The notes under the pieces: model-generated | What the model was told of the DNA's origin: nothing | Database searches by the model: none | The model's input: only the letters and a program-made list of their open reading frames with translations | Shown here: positions 16,567 through 25,574 of the stretch, one piece after another | How positions within the stretch are numbered: position 1 is the stretch's first letter | Layout of the letters: every line of letters begins with the position of its first letter | From: Verrucomicrobiia bacterium | Lineage (GTDB): Bacteria > Verrucomicrobiota > Verrucomicrobiia > Limisphaerales > DSYF01 | Length of the DNA stretch: 43,526 bases | Reading direction: 5' to 3' | Assembly: GCA_035765895.1 (NCBI GenBank) | Contig: DASTWL010000031.1 | Coordinates: 1 to 43,526, forward strand | Position numbers and translations under genes: made by a program

Positions 16567-18005
16567 ACCGTCGCGCCAGCCTGCTGCTCGCCGTGGCTCT
16601 GCTGGCTCCCGCGCGAACCGTTCCCGCGCAAGTTCCCGCTTACCGGCTGGGTGATGTCGCCACCCAGGAAGTCGTCACCCCCGTGCCGCTGATGATAATT
16701 GATCCCGAGCGCACGGCCGCGTTGCAGCAACGCGAGGCCCTCAAGGTGCCGGTGGTCGTGCGTTTCCAGGCCGACGCCGCGGCCGACGCCGAAGCCGCGC
16801 TCAGCCATGCCTTCGCCAATGCCCGCAGCAATTTTCTGGACGCCCTTTACCGCACGATGAAGGGCAGGCCCGAAAGCGAACGCCAAATCGGCGGGGCGTT
16901 GTTTCAGCGCGCCGTCGAATCAGCCCGCCGCCGGACGGATGGCTTCCCGCTGCTGGATGCCTTGGCGCCGGTGTGGGCCCGCGATGAAAGCGACGCCGAC
17001 GCGCAGGACGATCTCGCAGCAAAACTGCGGGCCGTCATGGAGCGGCCCATCATCGCCGGCAAGGCGCCTGCCATTTTCAACGCCAAGAACTCCATCCGCC
17101 TCGTGCCGGTGGACGTGTTGACGGATCAGCCGACGCCGGAGACCGTCGAAAAAAGCGGCACCATCGTCCGGGGAACGCAACTGGCCTCGCTGGCGGCGGC
17201 CCGCAGCGAGCTGCTGCACGCCTTCGCCCGCGAGGAACAGGCCAGCGCCCGTTTCCTGGCACGATTTCTAACCACCAACGCATGGGTGGACGCGGACCTG
17301 ACCCAGCTGCTGCGCACGCGGCGGGTGGAAGCCCTGTGCATCACGGAAAGCTACGCGCCGGCCCAGGTCATCGTGACGCAGGGCCAGGTGGTGGATGCCA
17401 AAACCCTCGCCGCGCTGAATCAGTTGCGCGAAAAGAGCCTCATCGGCACGCTGCAAACCCAGCTCGTCCAGGCCAAAACCGCAACGCAACAATCGCGTTC
17501 ACGCGGCCGCTGGCTGGCCGGCGGTGCTGCTACGTTGACGTTGCTCTGTTTGCTGGTCTTGTGGCGCGTGCGCGCCCGGCGTCCGATGGTGGGCGTGCCC
17601 GCGCTGGCGCCCGCGGCCGCGGCTTCCGTGACGCAGTGGCAAAGCCGCGCCCTCGCCGCGGAAGCCCGCGTCGAGCAGACGCAGCAGGCCATTCGCGGCG
17701 GGTTTCTGGAATGGATGCGTCAACGCGTGGTGCAGGGCTTGTTTCGGCAACGGGCTGAATTGCTCTCCGCACAAGAAGGGGCCGAAGCTGAAATGCGCAG
17801 CCTGGAGCAGCGTCTGGAACAACTCCACGCCCCATTGCAGGAACGCATTGCCGCCTACGAACGACGGATCGCCGAGTTGGAGAAGGAACTGGCGTCCAAG
17901 GGCGAAGAGAACCGGGAACTGATCAAGGCCAAGATCCTGCTCGCGAAGCATCAACTCAATGCCGCCCGCGAACGCGGCGAAGCCGGCCATTTTGGCCGGA
18001 ATTGA
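16560..18005 (+). CDS. Membrane protein with 7TMR-HDED-like extracytoplasmic domain and coiled coil, no HD domain
   Basis: The 481-residue protein has a signal or anchor segment (MVNRRASLLLAVALLAPA), an extracytoplasmic domain of about residues 25-300, one membrane helix (about 317-336, RWLAGGAATLTLLCLLVLW), and a cytoplasmic coiled coil (about 355-475, e.g. RSLEQRLEQL, RRIAELEKELASK). The external domain starts YRLGDVATQEVV...DPERTAALQQREALKVPVVV and ends VIVTQGQVVDAKTLAALNQLREK, which matches the 7TMR-HDED pattern of PgpH-type proteins by eye. In that family seven helices and an HD phosphodiesterase follow; here they are replaced by one helix and a coiled coil. The ATG at 16560 overlaps the preceding stop. 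A scaffold or sensor role is inference. Confidence 0.72.
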   Translation: MVNRRASLLLAVALLAPARTVPAQVPAYRLGDVATQEVVTPVPLMIIDPERTAALQQREALKVPVVVRFQADAAADAEAALSHAFANARSNFLDALYRTMKGRPESERQIGGALFQRAVESARRRTDGFPLLDALAPVWARDESDADAQDDLAAKLRAVMERPIIAGKAPAIFNAKNSIRLVPVDVLTDQPTPETVEKSGTIVRGTQLASLAAARSELLHAFAREEQASARFLARFLTTNAWVDADLTQLLRTRRVEALCITESYAPAQVIVTQGQVVDAKTLAALNQLREKSLIGTLQTQLVQAKTATQQSRSRGRWLAGGAATLTLLCLLVLWRVRARRPMVGVPALAPAAAASVTQWQSRALAAEARVEQTQQAIRGGFLEWMRQRVVQGLFRQRAELLSAQEGAEAEMRSLEQRLEQLHAPLQERIAAYERRIAELEKELASKGEENRELIKAKILLAKHQLNAARERGEAGHFGRN

Positions 18006-18029
18006 TCCAGCCGCACCGGCAGCCTTTCG

Positions 18030-19025
18030 TCAAGCCGCGCTGCCCTGGACCTTCAAGGCCTGCTCGTAGCATTCCAGCGCTTCGTTGTAGCGTTCGAGCC
18101 GGTTGTAGATGCCGCCCTTGTAGAGGTAGGCGATGGTCAGCTTGCCGTTCGCGGCAATCGCGCGGTCGTAACACCGCAGCGCCTCATCATCCTGTTTGAG
18201 CCGTTCCAAAGCCGCCCCTTTTTTCACCAGGGTTTCCGGATGATTTTCGTCGAGCTTCAAGGCCTCTTCGTAGGCGGCCAGCGCCTCTTCCACCTGGTCC
18301 GCGTTGAGAAGCGTCTGCCCCCGGTTGAGCAAGGCGGCAATGCGCCCGGCCACGCCGTCTGCCGGTTCATCCTCCGCCGGCGTTTCCGTCTCCACCCCGC
18401 CGGGCTCACCTGCGGGAAGCGGCTTCGCGGCGGTATGTTCGAGTTCGTAAACCCGGCGCTCGAGACGATCGATTACGGACATCAGGCGTTGATTGGACAC
18501 TTCAACGGCGGAGGCGGCCTGCCCGTCCGCTTCGACCGCCAGCAGTCCCTGGGGCAGTCGCGCCACCAGTTGCGTGTGCGTGGTGGTCATGTCGGCCAGT
18601 CGGCTCATGGTGCGCCACTGAAAGACGGCCGTGAACAGCATGGCCAAGAGCCCAAGGCCGCCGAATGCGGAGGCCACTCCCAGCAAGGTGCGGTTCGAGC
18701 GCTGCATTTCCTCCTGCTGGCGCTGCCGTTCCAGATCAAGCGCGGTCTGGATGGCGTTCAACTTGTCGGTCATGGCGGTCACCTGCGCGCGGGCGGATTC
18801 CTGATATTCCTGCCGGTTCTGTTCGATGGCGAGCTGGGCGGCGTGCAACTGCTCCTGCAAATGCACGTAGGACTTCAAGAGCTCGGCTTGGAGGAGATCG
18901 TCAGCCTTCGCCGCCGCGGGCACGTCGTTGGTGGTTTGCGGTTCCGCGTGACCACGATTGGCAACGAGCAGGAGCAGCGCGATTCCGAGGGCGCCAAAGC
19001 GGGAGAACTGGACGACGTTTTTCAT
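18030..19025 (-). CDS. Membrane-anchored coiled-coil protein with C-terminal TPR repeats
   Basis: The 331-residue protein has a signal peptide (MKNVVQFSRFGALGIALLLLVANRGHA), a coiled-coil stretch (HLQEQLHAAQLAIEQNRQEY through LDLERQRQQEEMQ), one membrane helix (VASAFGGLGLLAMLFTAVFQW), a second helical region and an acidic linker. Two to three TPRs (EEALAAYEEALKLDENHPET, DEALRCYDRAIAANGK, NEALECYEQAL) lie at the C terminus. TPRs bind protein partners; with the helix in this orientation they would face the cytoplasm. The start is placed at ATG 19025 because it opens the signal peptide. It converges with the preceding membrane protein gene, 24 bases between stops, and may be a partner of it, but only proximity supports that. 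Confidence 0.75.
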   Translation of the reverse strand: MKNVVQFSRFGALGIALLLLVANRGHAEPQTTNDVPAAAKADDLLQAELLKSYVHLQEQLHAAQLAIEQNRQEYQESARAQVTAMTDKLNAIQTALDLERQRQQEEMQRSNRTLLGVASAFGGLGLLAMLFTAVFQWRTMSRLADMTTTHTQLVARLPQGLLAVEADGQAASAVEVSNQRLMSVIDRLERRVYELEHTAAKPLPAGEPGGVETETPAEDEPADGVAGRIAALLNRGQTLLNADQVEEALAAYEEALKLDENHPETLVKKGAALERLKQDDEALRCYDRAIAANGKLTIAYLYKGGIYNRLERYNEALECYEQALKVQGSAA

Positions 19026-19119
19026 GGCAAACCGTGGCCGGAGGTTGAAACCGCCCGGCGATGATGTCAAGGCGACCCATGTTGGTAATCCTACGGACGA
19101 CGGCGGCCGCGGCGGTGGC

Positions 19120-19157
19120 GCAAAAGAAAAGGAGGCCGGGCGGATGCCCGGCCTCCT
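19120..19157 (-). terminator. Rho-independent terminator of the large surface protein gene
   Basis: A perfect 12-bp stem (19130-19141 with 19146-19157, loop GGAT) is followed in the minus-strand transcript by TTTTCTTTTG. It begins 38 bases after the stop of the gene ending at 19195. Confidence 0.92.
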
Positions 19158-19194
19158 GTCGAAGTTTTCCCGCTGCGGGAAACGTTGCCGCCGA

Positions 19195-22100
19195 TTACGG
19201 CAGCGGCAGCACCAGCCGGTAGAATTGCCGGCCGGTTGGCGATACGATCAACTGATTCTGATCCCCGACCTGCGTGATCGGCGCCGTCACGTCCTGCCAG
19301 GTGCCCGTCGTCAGATCCGGGCGGGATTGCAGGACGTAGCCGCCGACCGTGGACGGCCAGTAAATGACCGTCGAGTTGGGACCGGTGTGCGCTGCGCCCA
19401 GCACTGTGAACGGCGTGTAAACGAAGTTGCTCACGGTCTGGCTGGAGGTGATGCCGCCCGTGGCTCCGCTGAAGCCGACGTAGGCGGAGTCGCTGCCGAC
19501 GGACGCCGGCAGGTCCACATTGAGGTTCGTGGAGAACGACACCGCATAGGTCACGTCGGTGAGGTCCAGGTGCAACACCCCCGGCGTGTAGCGCAGGTGA
19601 ACATCGATCGGCCCGCCGCTGGAGATGCCGACCGGCGTGGTGTTGATGTAATTGCTCAACCGCGTTCCATTGGTGCCCAGGGCCACCCCGACACCGCCGG
19701 GGGCGCCGCTGTAAATGTTGAACATCACCGCGGCACTGGGAGTGATCCCCTCGTAACCGAGGGCGCCGCCCGCGCCGCCCAGCGCGGCCGGACCGTCCGG
19801 CGAGTTCTGGACGATGAACGCGACACCGTCCGCGCCACCGCCGCCCACCGTCGTGTCCTGATAGCGGAAGCTGGCATCGAACGCGCCGATATAGACCGGA
19901 TACGGGAAGAAGCTGCTGCGGGCTTCGCCGCCGGTTCCGTCCGTCAGCGTCAGCACGCCCGTGTAGTCAAAGACAGGCGCTGAAACGTTGCCGTTGAGGC
20001 TCCATCCCAGACCGTTCGTGTTGAAGGTGGGAATGGCCCCGACAATCAGCGTGCCCAGGCTGCTGGGCACCGGACCGCCCTGGTTGTTGCTGGCGAACAA
20101 CTGGTAGCCGCCCGCGTCACCGACCTGCGCGTTGGCAATGGTCAGCACGTTGCTGTGCGCGCCCGCGATGCGGCCGCCGTCGGACAACGGGTTGTTGTCC
20201 TTATACCACTGATACGAGATCGGCGGACTGCCGCCAAAGGAGGCCGACAGGCGGACCGTGTTGCCCGCGAACACATAGGTTTCGTAGGGAATGTCCGTCA
20301 GCAACGTGGGCGGCCCCGCAATCACGGAGAGCTGTGCCATCGTGCTCTGGGCGGTGCCGTAATCATTGCTCACGTTCAACTGATAGATGTAGCCGGTGTA
20401 AGTCGCCGGCACATTGGGAATCACGAGGCTGGCGTTGGTTTCGCCCGGCAGCGGATTGAAAGAACCGCCGCTGTCGGTGGAGAGATACCACTGATACGAC
20501 AGGTTCGGCGTGCCCATGACAACCGGCTGGAACGCCACGGTGGAGCCTTCCGGCACGGTCACCAAGTTGGTGATGTCCTGAACGAAGGACGGTCCGATGC
20601 CCGCCGCATAGTAGTGGTTCAACACCTGGTTCGAACTGAGCGCGTAACCGTAGATGGCCACCTCATCAATGCTCCCATAGAACTGGTTGTTGTAGGTCGG
20701 GCTGCCGCTGCTGCTGCGGCGCGACCCGATGCTGACCGGTTCAGTCGAATTGAGCAGCCCGGTCAACGGCGTGATGGTCGCCGTCGAACTCCGCCGGCCG
20801 TCCACATAAAGCACCACGTTGCTGTGAGCCTGGTCGCAGACGCCCACCACATGATGCCAGAGGCCGTCCAACTGGTTGGTGCCGGTGTTGGCACTGTGCA
20901 CCGCGCCCGCGGCGTCGCGGACGTAGAAGCGGATGCCGTGCGTGCCAGCACCCGTTGAGCCCGTGTCGAGGCAGAATTGCTCGCCACCACCGCCAGGGCC
21001 CTTCGTGACCAGCCCCGCGTCCGTGGTCTGGTCAAAGGCGTTGCCCTTGACCCAGGCTTCCACGGAGAAGGCCGCGTTGTTGTTGCTGGGGGTGGAGAAA
21101 CCCACGCCATTGATTGAGCCGGCGTAGCTGTTGCTCGGTGACACCAGACCAAACGCGGCGGCCGTGTTGGGATCGTTCAAGCTGTAACCGGCCTGCGCCA
21201 GGGTCGTGTTGCTGTAAACACCGCCGTGGCCGCCCCAGTAGTCGTTGGCGATGGCCCCGTTGTTGCCCACGCCGTCGTCCGCCTCATCCAGACGCCAGAA
21301 GCCGACCGGCTGATCCGCCAGAATGGTGAGCGGATAGTTCTCTGTTGGAGCGGCAATGACTGTGAGGGTCGAGGTGATGCTGTTGGTGGACCCGCTGCTG
21401 TTGACCACGGTGCACATGAACGTTTTGCCCGAATCCGCCAGTTGCACGTTGGTAAGCTGGTAATCGGCATTCGTGGCATTTGGAATCTGCGTTGCGCCGT
21501 TCAGATACCACTGGTAGGTGAAGTTCGTGGGATAACCGATGGCCCGCACATGGAGCACGGGCGATGCTCCCACGAACACCTTGTTGTTCACCGGCGGCTG
21601 ATCGACGATGATAGGTGGCGTCGGCGTTTGCACGCCGAGCAGTTCGACTTCGCCGATCTGCATGCTGTTCGCGCTTGCATTGTTCTTCACGTTCGCGAAG
21701 GTGATGCGGTAGGTGCTGTAACCTTGGGCGTTCGCAAAGCGAACCTCCTGAATTGCCTGATTGATGGGATTCAACGCCTGGCCGCCGGCGTTGCGGGTCG
21801 AAGGCAGCGCCAGGGAGTTGGACGAAACCATGGCGTAGGTCGTGCCGCCATCATTGGAGCCTTCGATCAGATAATCGGCGGGATCACGATTTTCGGAATC
21901 ATTCGCGGTGTAGAACCGGATCGCGGACAACGTGGTCCGCCCGATGGCCGGCGTGACAATGAAGCCAACCGGTCCCGTGTAAGGCGTGCCGTTGCTGAGC
22001 CCGAAGTTGAGATACTTCGTGGTGGTATTGTCCAGCGCGTTGGCGGGCGGCTCCCCGCCCGAGGGCGTGCCCTGATAAATGGTGATGACATCGCTTGGCT

Positions 22101-24441
22101 TCGTCACATCGGGCAAGGTGGTGAGCACGGTCACCGTCGCCACCAGGCTGGTTACCGAACCGCCTGGGCTGGTGGCAATGACCCGATAATCACCCGCATT
22201 CGGGAAACTGGCCCCGGTCAGCGCGAGATTCGTGGTCGTGACGCCAGAATACACGCCGCCGTTGGCGAGATCGTTGAAAACCCCATTGGTGCCGAACTGC
22301 CATTGGTAGGTAATCGGCGGGGTGCCGCCACCGATGCCGACGGAAACCACCGCGTTGGAACCATCCCACATCTTGAAGCCGGCGGGTTGCACTACGATCA
22401 ACGGCTTGACGTTGTTGGTGGTGCCGCTGACGGCCAGCACGACCATGCGTCCGTTGGCGCTCGCCGCGCCGAGGAACTTCAAAACGATGTTGGTCAGTGG
22501 GCTGCTGAAGTTGTTGAGAGAAAACTCGGCTTCATACAAGCGCGGATTGGATGAATTCAACACCGCATCCAGCGTCCGCCGGGTCAGGTTCACGCGGCCG
22601 CGCGAAGTGAAGGCATAAGGAGCGTTGTTGAACCAGTCGCGCGAGACGAATGTGTTCGTTTCTTGCGTGCCGTCCTGGAACTGCATGATGCACTGGTTGG
22701 TCACATTCCCGTTGGCGGTGGCGCTCAAGAAGGACAGGCCGGTGTAAGCGGAAGGCGTGGCCAGCGTCAGGTTGGCGTTGGTGTAGAACGAATCCACGAA
22801 AATCACGTTGTTGCCCGCGTAGGTCGAAGGCATCTGATAATTGTGATCGCCCTGGGCCAGGCTCGTGATGGTGGAACCCGCCGGCGGCAGACCACTGGAG
22901 GGATAGTTCTTGGAATACCCCTGCTCATACCACGTGGCCTCAAAATTGTTCGTGCCACGATCCATGGAAACCGTGGTGGCGGTGGTCAGGCCTTTGGGGC
23001 CCCACGGCGGATTGGCTTCCATGATCAGATCGGCGTTGTAGCCAGTGACCGCCACCGGACTATAGTTGCCGCCGCCCGTTGATTGGCCGCTCACGGAAAA
23101 GATTCCCGCGCGACCGCCGCTGGAGTATGCAAAATCGATGCTTGTAACGGGACTGGAACTGGCCAGGACGATATCATTCGCGAACAGTTTGCAGCCACCG
23201 CCGTTGACGTTGTTGAGGGCCAGGTTTTCCGGCTGCACCCGCCCGTTGGCCACCCAAGCCGCTGTGGAACCGCTGAACCAGTCCAGCACATTGATGGTAA
23301 AACCTTCAGTGGACGAATCAGCGTGGTGGACGGTCACGTTGATACCCACCGGCCCGTTGCCCGCACTGGCAAGGAAAGAGAGCCCGGTGTAAGCCGCCGG
23401 CGAACTCAAGGTCAGCGTGCCGGCCGTGTAAGTGCCGAAGCCGGCCACATACATCACGTCGTTCGACTTGTAGCTGGGCGCCATCGTGTAGGTGTGATTG
23501 CCAAACGTCCACGTGGAGCCCGCGGCCGGAACGCCCGTCGTCGGCGCATCGCGGTTGAAGCCGACCTCGTAAAAGGTGTTGGCCGTGTTGTTGGGCGAAC
23601 CACCGTCCATGGTGACGGTTGTTTCAGAGAAGGTAAAACCGGACGTGGGCGCACCGTTGTTCGCCTCAATGATCACGTCCCGATTGAACCCGCTCATTGC
23701 GATGGGCGAAAACGTGCTGCCATCGACCGAGGCGCTCGTCCCGAAAATCGACACGCGATTGCCGCTGCTCGACGTAAAGGTGATGCTCGTGACGGGATTC
23801 ACCGTGTCGGTCAGGAAAATGTCCTTGTAGCAAAGATTGGGCACGTTGTTGCTCACGTTGTCCAAACCGCCATTGTCCACGTTCACGCGGCCGTTGATGT
23901 TCCAGGCCCGCGGTCCGGTCGTGTTGTCGAACCAGTCAGGCACACCGAGTGTCCCGGTTTCATCGGCGCCGCCCGAGTGATGCACGGTGTAGTTGATGGT
24001 GGTCGCGCCGCCCGCACTGGTCATCAGGAACGAAAGTGCACTGTAAGCCGTCGGCGTGGTCAGCGTGACCGTGCCGGTCGGGATGCCCGTGTAAACGAGG
24101 ACCGCATCATTCGTCGTATAGTCGGCGGGCATCTGGAACTGATGGTTGGGTTCATCCAACGCCGCGAAGGTGGTGCCGTGGACGGGCAGGCCGATCCCCG
24201 GCTTGTTGGTGACGTAACCCTGCTCAAAGTAGGTCACCGAGTTGATGTTGGTGCCGCCATCAACCGTGGCGGTCACAAAGTTCTGCAACGGCGGCGGCGC
24301 CGTTTTTTCGACGACCGCATCGGCGGTAAAACTGCCCGGGGTCAGGGGAACGGGTTTGTAGTCGGCGCGAACTGCACCGGCCGCGAGGAGCGTAAGGGCC
24401 AGTGGAGCTGCATGACGCCAGTCGATTGTGGGTATGCGCAT
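19195..24441 (-). CDS. Giant secreted protein: three tandem modules, Ig-like, discoidin-like, LamG and L-type lectin domains
   Basis: The 1748-residue protein has an N-terminal signal (LALTLLAAGAVRAD). Residues about 52-255, 262-469 and 486-672 are three copies of a ~200-residue module, each with a (V/M)D-G/R-G start, a YE(Q/V)G(Y/F) turn, NY/HTYQM-type and DWF motifs. Next come an Ig-like domain (680-772), a discoidin/F5-8-like domain (780-937), another Ig-like domain (942-1030) and a LamG-like domain (1045-1283, with FSVEAWVKG and DGLWHHVVG). Two further Ig-like domains (1285-1468) precede an L-type lectin domain (1473-1678, ADGVAFIVQ). The C-terminal ~65 residues end in GRQFYRLVLPLP, a tail common in Verrucomicrobia secreted proteins. 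It probably binds carbohydrate at or beyond the cell surface; no hydrolase domain is visible. A terminator follows. Confidence 0.88.
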   Translation of the reverse strand: MRIPTIDWRHAAPLALTLLAAGAVRADYKPVPLTPGSFTADAVVEKTAPPPLQNFVTATVDGGTNINSVTYFEQGYVTNKPGIGLPVHGTTFAALDEPNHQFQMPADYTTNDAVLVYTGIPTGTVTLTTPTAYSALSFLMTSAGGATTINYTVHHSGGADETGTLGVPDWFDNTTGPRAWNINGRVNVDNGGLDNVSNNVPNLCYKDIFLTDTVNPVTSITFTSSSGNRVSIFGTSASVDGSTFSPIAMSGFNRDVIIEANNGAPTSGFTFSETTVTMDGGSPNNTANTFYEVGFNRDAPTTGVPAAGSTWTFGNHTYTMAPSYKSNDVMYVAGFGTYTAGTLTLSSPAAYTGLSFLASAGNGPVGINVTVHHADSSTEGFTINVLDWFSGSTAAWVANGRVQPENLALNNVNGGGCKLFANDIVLASSSPVTSIDFAYSSGGRAGIFSVSGQSTGGGNYSPVAVTGYNADLIMEANPPWGPKGLTTATTVSMDRGTNNFEATWYEQGYSKNYPSSGLPPAGSTITSLAQGDHNYQMPSTYAGNNVIFVDSFYTNANLTLATPSAYTGLSFLSATANGNVTNQCIMQFQDGTQETNTFVSRDWFNNAPYAFTSRGRVNLTRRTLDAVLNSSNPRLYEAEFSLNNFSSPLTNIVLKFLGAASANGRMVVLAVSGTTNNVKPLIVVQPAGFKMWDGSNAVVSVGIGGGTPPITYQWQFGTNGVFNDLANGGVYSGVTTTNLALTGASFPNAGDYRVIATSPGGSVTSLVATVTVLTTLPDVTKPSDVITIYQGTPSGGEPPANALDNTTTKYLNFGLSNGTPYTGPVGFIVTPAIGRTTLSAIRFYTANDSENRDPADYLIEGSNDGGTTYAMVSSNSLALPSTRNAGGQALNPINQAIQEVRFANAQGYSTYRITFANVKNNASANSMQIGEVELLGVQTPTPPIIVDQPPVNNKVFVGASPVLHVRAIGYPTNFTYQWYLNGATQIPNATNADYQLTNVQLADSGKTFMCTVVNSSGSTNSITSTLTVIAAPTENYPLTILADQPVGFWRLDEADDGVGNNGAIANDYWGGHGGVYSNTTLAQAGYSLNDPNTAAAFGLVSPSNSYAGSINGVGFSTPSNNNAAFSVEAWVKGNAFDQTTDAGLVTKGPGGGGEQFCLDTGSTGAGTHGIRFYVRDAAGAVHSANTGTNQLDGLWHHVVGVCDQAHSNVVLYVDGRRSSTATITPLTGLLNSTEPVSIGSRRSSSGSPTYNNQFYGSIDEVAIYGYALSSNQVLNHYYAAGIGPSFVQDITNLVTVPEGSTVAFQPVVMGTPNLSYQWYLSTDSGGSFNPLPGETNASLVIPNVPATYTGYIYQLNVSNDYGTAQSTMAQLSVIAGPPTLLTDIPYETYVFAGNTVRLSASFGGSPPISYQWYKDNNPLSDGGRIAGAHSNVLTIANAQVGDAGGYQLFASNNQGGPVPSSLGTLIVGAIPTFNTNGLGWSLNGNVSAPVFDYTGVLTLTDGTGGEARSSFFPYPVYIGAFDASFRYQDTTVGGGGADGVAFIVQNSPDGPAALGGAGGALGYEGITPSAAVMFNIYSGAPGGVGVALGTNGTRLSNYINTTPVGISSGGPIDVHLRYTPGVLHLDLTDVTYAVSFSTNLNVDLPASVGSDSAYVGFSGATGGITSSQTVSNFVYTPFTVLGAAHTGPNSTVIYWPSTVGGYVLQSRPDLTTGTWQDVTAPITQVGDQNQLIVSPTGRQFYRLVLPLP
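22428..24288 (-). repeat. Three tandem ~200-residue coding repeats in the giant protein
   Basis: The repeats are read from the translation: module 1 at 23679-24288, module 2 at 23035-23658 and module 3 at 22428-22986. Each contains, in order, a (V/M)DxG strand, YE(Q/V)G(Y/F), a GLP/GVP turn, a TY(T/Q)M or QFQM strand, a (A/S)LTL-(S/T)-P-AY-(T/S)-(G/A)-LSFL strand, a DWF tryptophan, a GRV segment and a final SGxxR strand. The copies are clearly related but diverged, so the duplication is not recent. The module family is not recognised. Confidence 0.8.
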
Positions 24442-24834
24442 AGGTGAGTTAGTCGGGTTGCGTTGTGGTTGTCAGTTTCACCCGCAGCTTGGCCACCGGC
24501 TGTCTGGAGCTACATCGCGACAGGACTTCCTCAGAGTGCCTCATGACACGACGAGAAAAGCGCGTCGCAGCGCTGGCATGGCTTGATGGGTGACTGAGAC
24601 TGACAGTAAAGAATCGCCCGTTGCCGTCGCCACAGGACAATTGTTGCATTTATTGTATTCTTATCACCTGAGCCCTGTTTCAAATCCGCCAGGCAAAGGG
24701 GATTGCATCGGGTATGACGGCCGTGAATCCACGCATTGGCCGGCCGTGATCGGGCCGCGCCGCCACGGATGAACGCGGCCAAGCTTGTTCAACATGCCAG
24801 TGGCGCCCGCCGAAAAACCGGTTATAGTGCCGCC
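24442..24834. other. Intergenic region between the giant protein and the peroxidase gene (divergent genes)
   Basis: About 390 bases hold no supportable gene. The region contains an AT-rich island near 24639-24666 in otherwise GC-rich DNA, which is where the minus-strand promoter would be expected, but no good -35/-10 pair at normal spacing is visible on either strand. The peroxidase ATG has no Shine-Dalgarno sequence in front of it; a TATAGT hexamer ends seven bases before it, without a matching -35. Confidence 0.5.
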
Positions 24835-25380
24835 ATGAAATCCATGTTGTTCCTCGCCGTTTTGTTCGCCCTGCAAACCGTGACCTTCGCCGCGGATTCG
24901 CTTTACGACATCAAACTGAAGGATATTGACGGGAAGGACACCACCTTGAACGCCTACAAGGGCAAGGTGCTCCTGATTGTGAACGTCGCCTCGCATTGCG
25001 GCTTCACCAAGCAATACGCCGCACTGGAGGCGACCTACGAGAAATACAAGGACCAGGGCTTGGTGGTGCTGGGTTTCCCCTGCAACCAGTTCGGCGGACA
25101 GGAGCCGGGCTCCAACGCGGAGATCAAACAATTCTGCACGAGCAAATTCAACGTCTCTTTTCCGATGTTCGACAAGCTTGACGTGAACGGTCCGCAACGG
25201 CATCCGCTTTACGTCGCGCTGGCCGGCAAGGATTCGCCGTTCCCCGGAAACATCACCTGGAACTTCAACAAATTCCTCATCGGCCGGGACGGCAAAATCC
25301 TGCACCGGTGGGAATCCAAGGTGACGCCGGATTCCACCGAAATCACCCGGGCCGTTGAATCCGCACTGGCCGCGAAGTGA
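24835..25380 (+). CDS. Periplasmic Cys-type glutathione peroxidase (thioredoxin-dependent type)
   Basis: The 181-residue protein has a signal peptide (MKSMLFLAVLFALQTVTFA) and a full glutathione-peroxidase fold. The peroxidatic residue is Cys55 in NVASHCGFT; glutamine 89, Trp142 and Asn143 (TWNF) complete the catalytic tetrad. The peroxidatic position is cysteine, not selenocysteine. Cys101 in EIKQFC sits where the resolving cysteine of thioredoxin-dependent peroxidases such as yeast Gpx3 lies, so the true reductant is more likely a thioredoxin-like protein than glutathione. It should reduce peroxides in the periplasm, near the respiratory chain. The ATG at 24835 is chosen because it starts the signal peptide. 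Symbols such as btuE or gpx are used for relatives, but none is assigned. Confidence 0.92.
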   Translation: MKSMLFLAVLFALQTVTFAADSLYDIKLKDIDGKDTTLNAYKGKVLLIVNVASHCGFTKQYAALEATYEKYKDQGLVVLGFPCNQFGGQEPGSNAEIKQFCTSKFNVSFPMFDKLDVNGPQRHPLYVALAGKDSPFPGNITWNFNKFLIGRDGKILHRWESKVTPDSTEITRAVESALAAK

Positions 25381-25396
25381 GGGTCGCCCGGCCGCA

Positions 25397-25516
25397 TCAG
25401 TTCTGTTGCCAGCCTTTGCCCGGGGTGTATTCCCGGCTGCCCGCGTGCGATTTGCAGCCCGTGATCAGCGTGGCCACCACGGCCAGCAGGCTGGCGATCA
25501 AAAGCAGTTTCTTCAT
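25397..25516 (-). CDS. Small lipoprotein (39 residues)
   Basis: The 39-residue reading frame encodes MKKLLLIASLLAVVATL followed by a lipobox (LITGC, Cys21) and a short polar tail ending SREYTPGKGWQQN. Length, positive N terminus, hydrophobic core and lipobox match a small lipoprotein anchored in a membrane. It lies antisense-oriented between the peroxidase gene (stop at 25380) and yqgE (start at 25575), and shares a divergent promoter region with yqgE. The class is not recognised; small lipoproteins of this size occur widely in this phylum but without known function. A chance frame is unlikely because signal, lipobox and stop all fit. Confidence 0.72.
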   Translation of the reverse strand: MKKLLLIASLLAVVATLITGCKSHAGSREYTPGKGWQQN

Positions 25517-25574
25517 GGCACGAATTTAATCCAAGTTGCCCGCCCGGCAAGCTTGCGACACATTGCGGCGGGCC

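Noticed and set aside
24652-24683. Possible minus-strand promoter (TTGAAA with TACAAT)
   Set aside because: Spacing is 20 bases, outside the usual range, and nothing else supports it.
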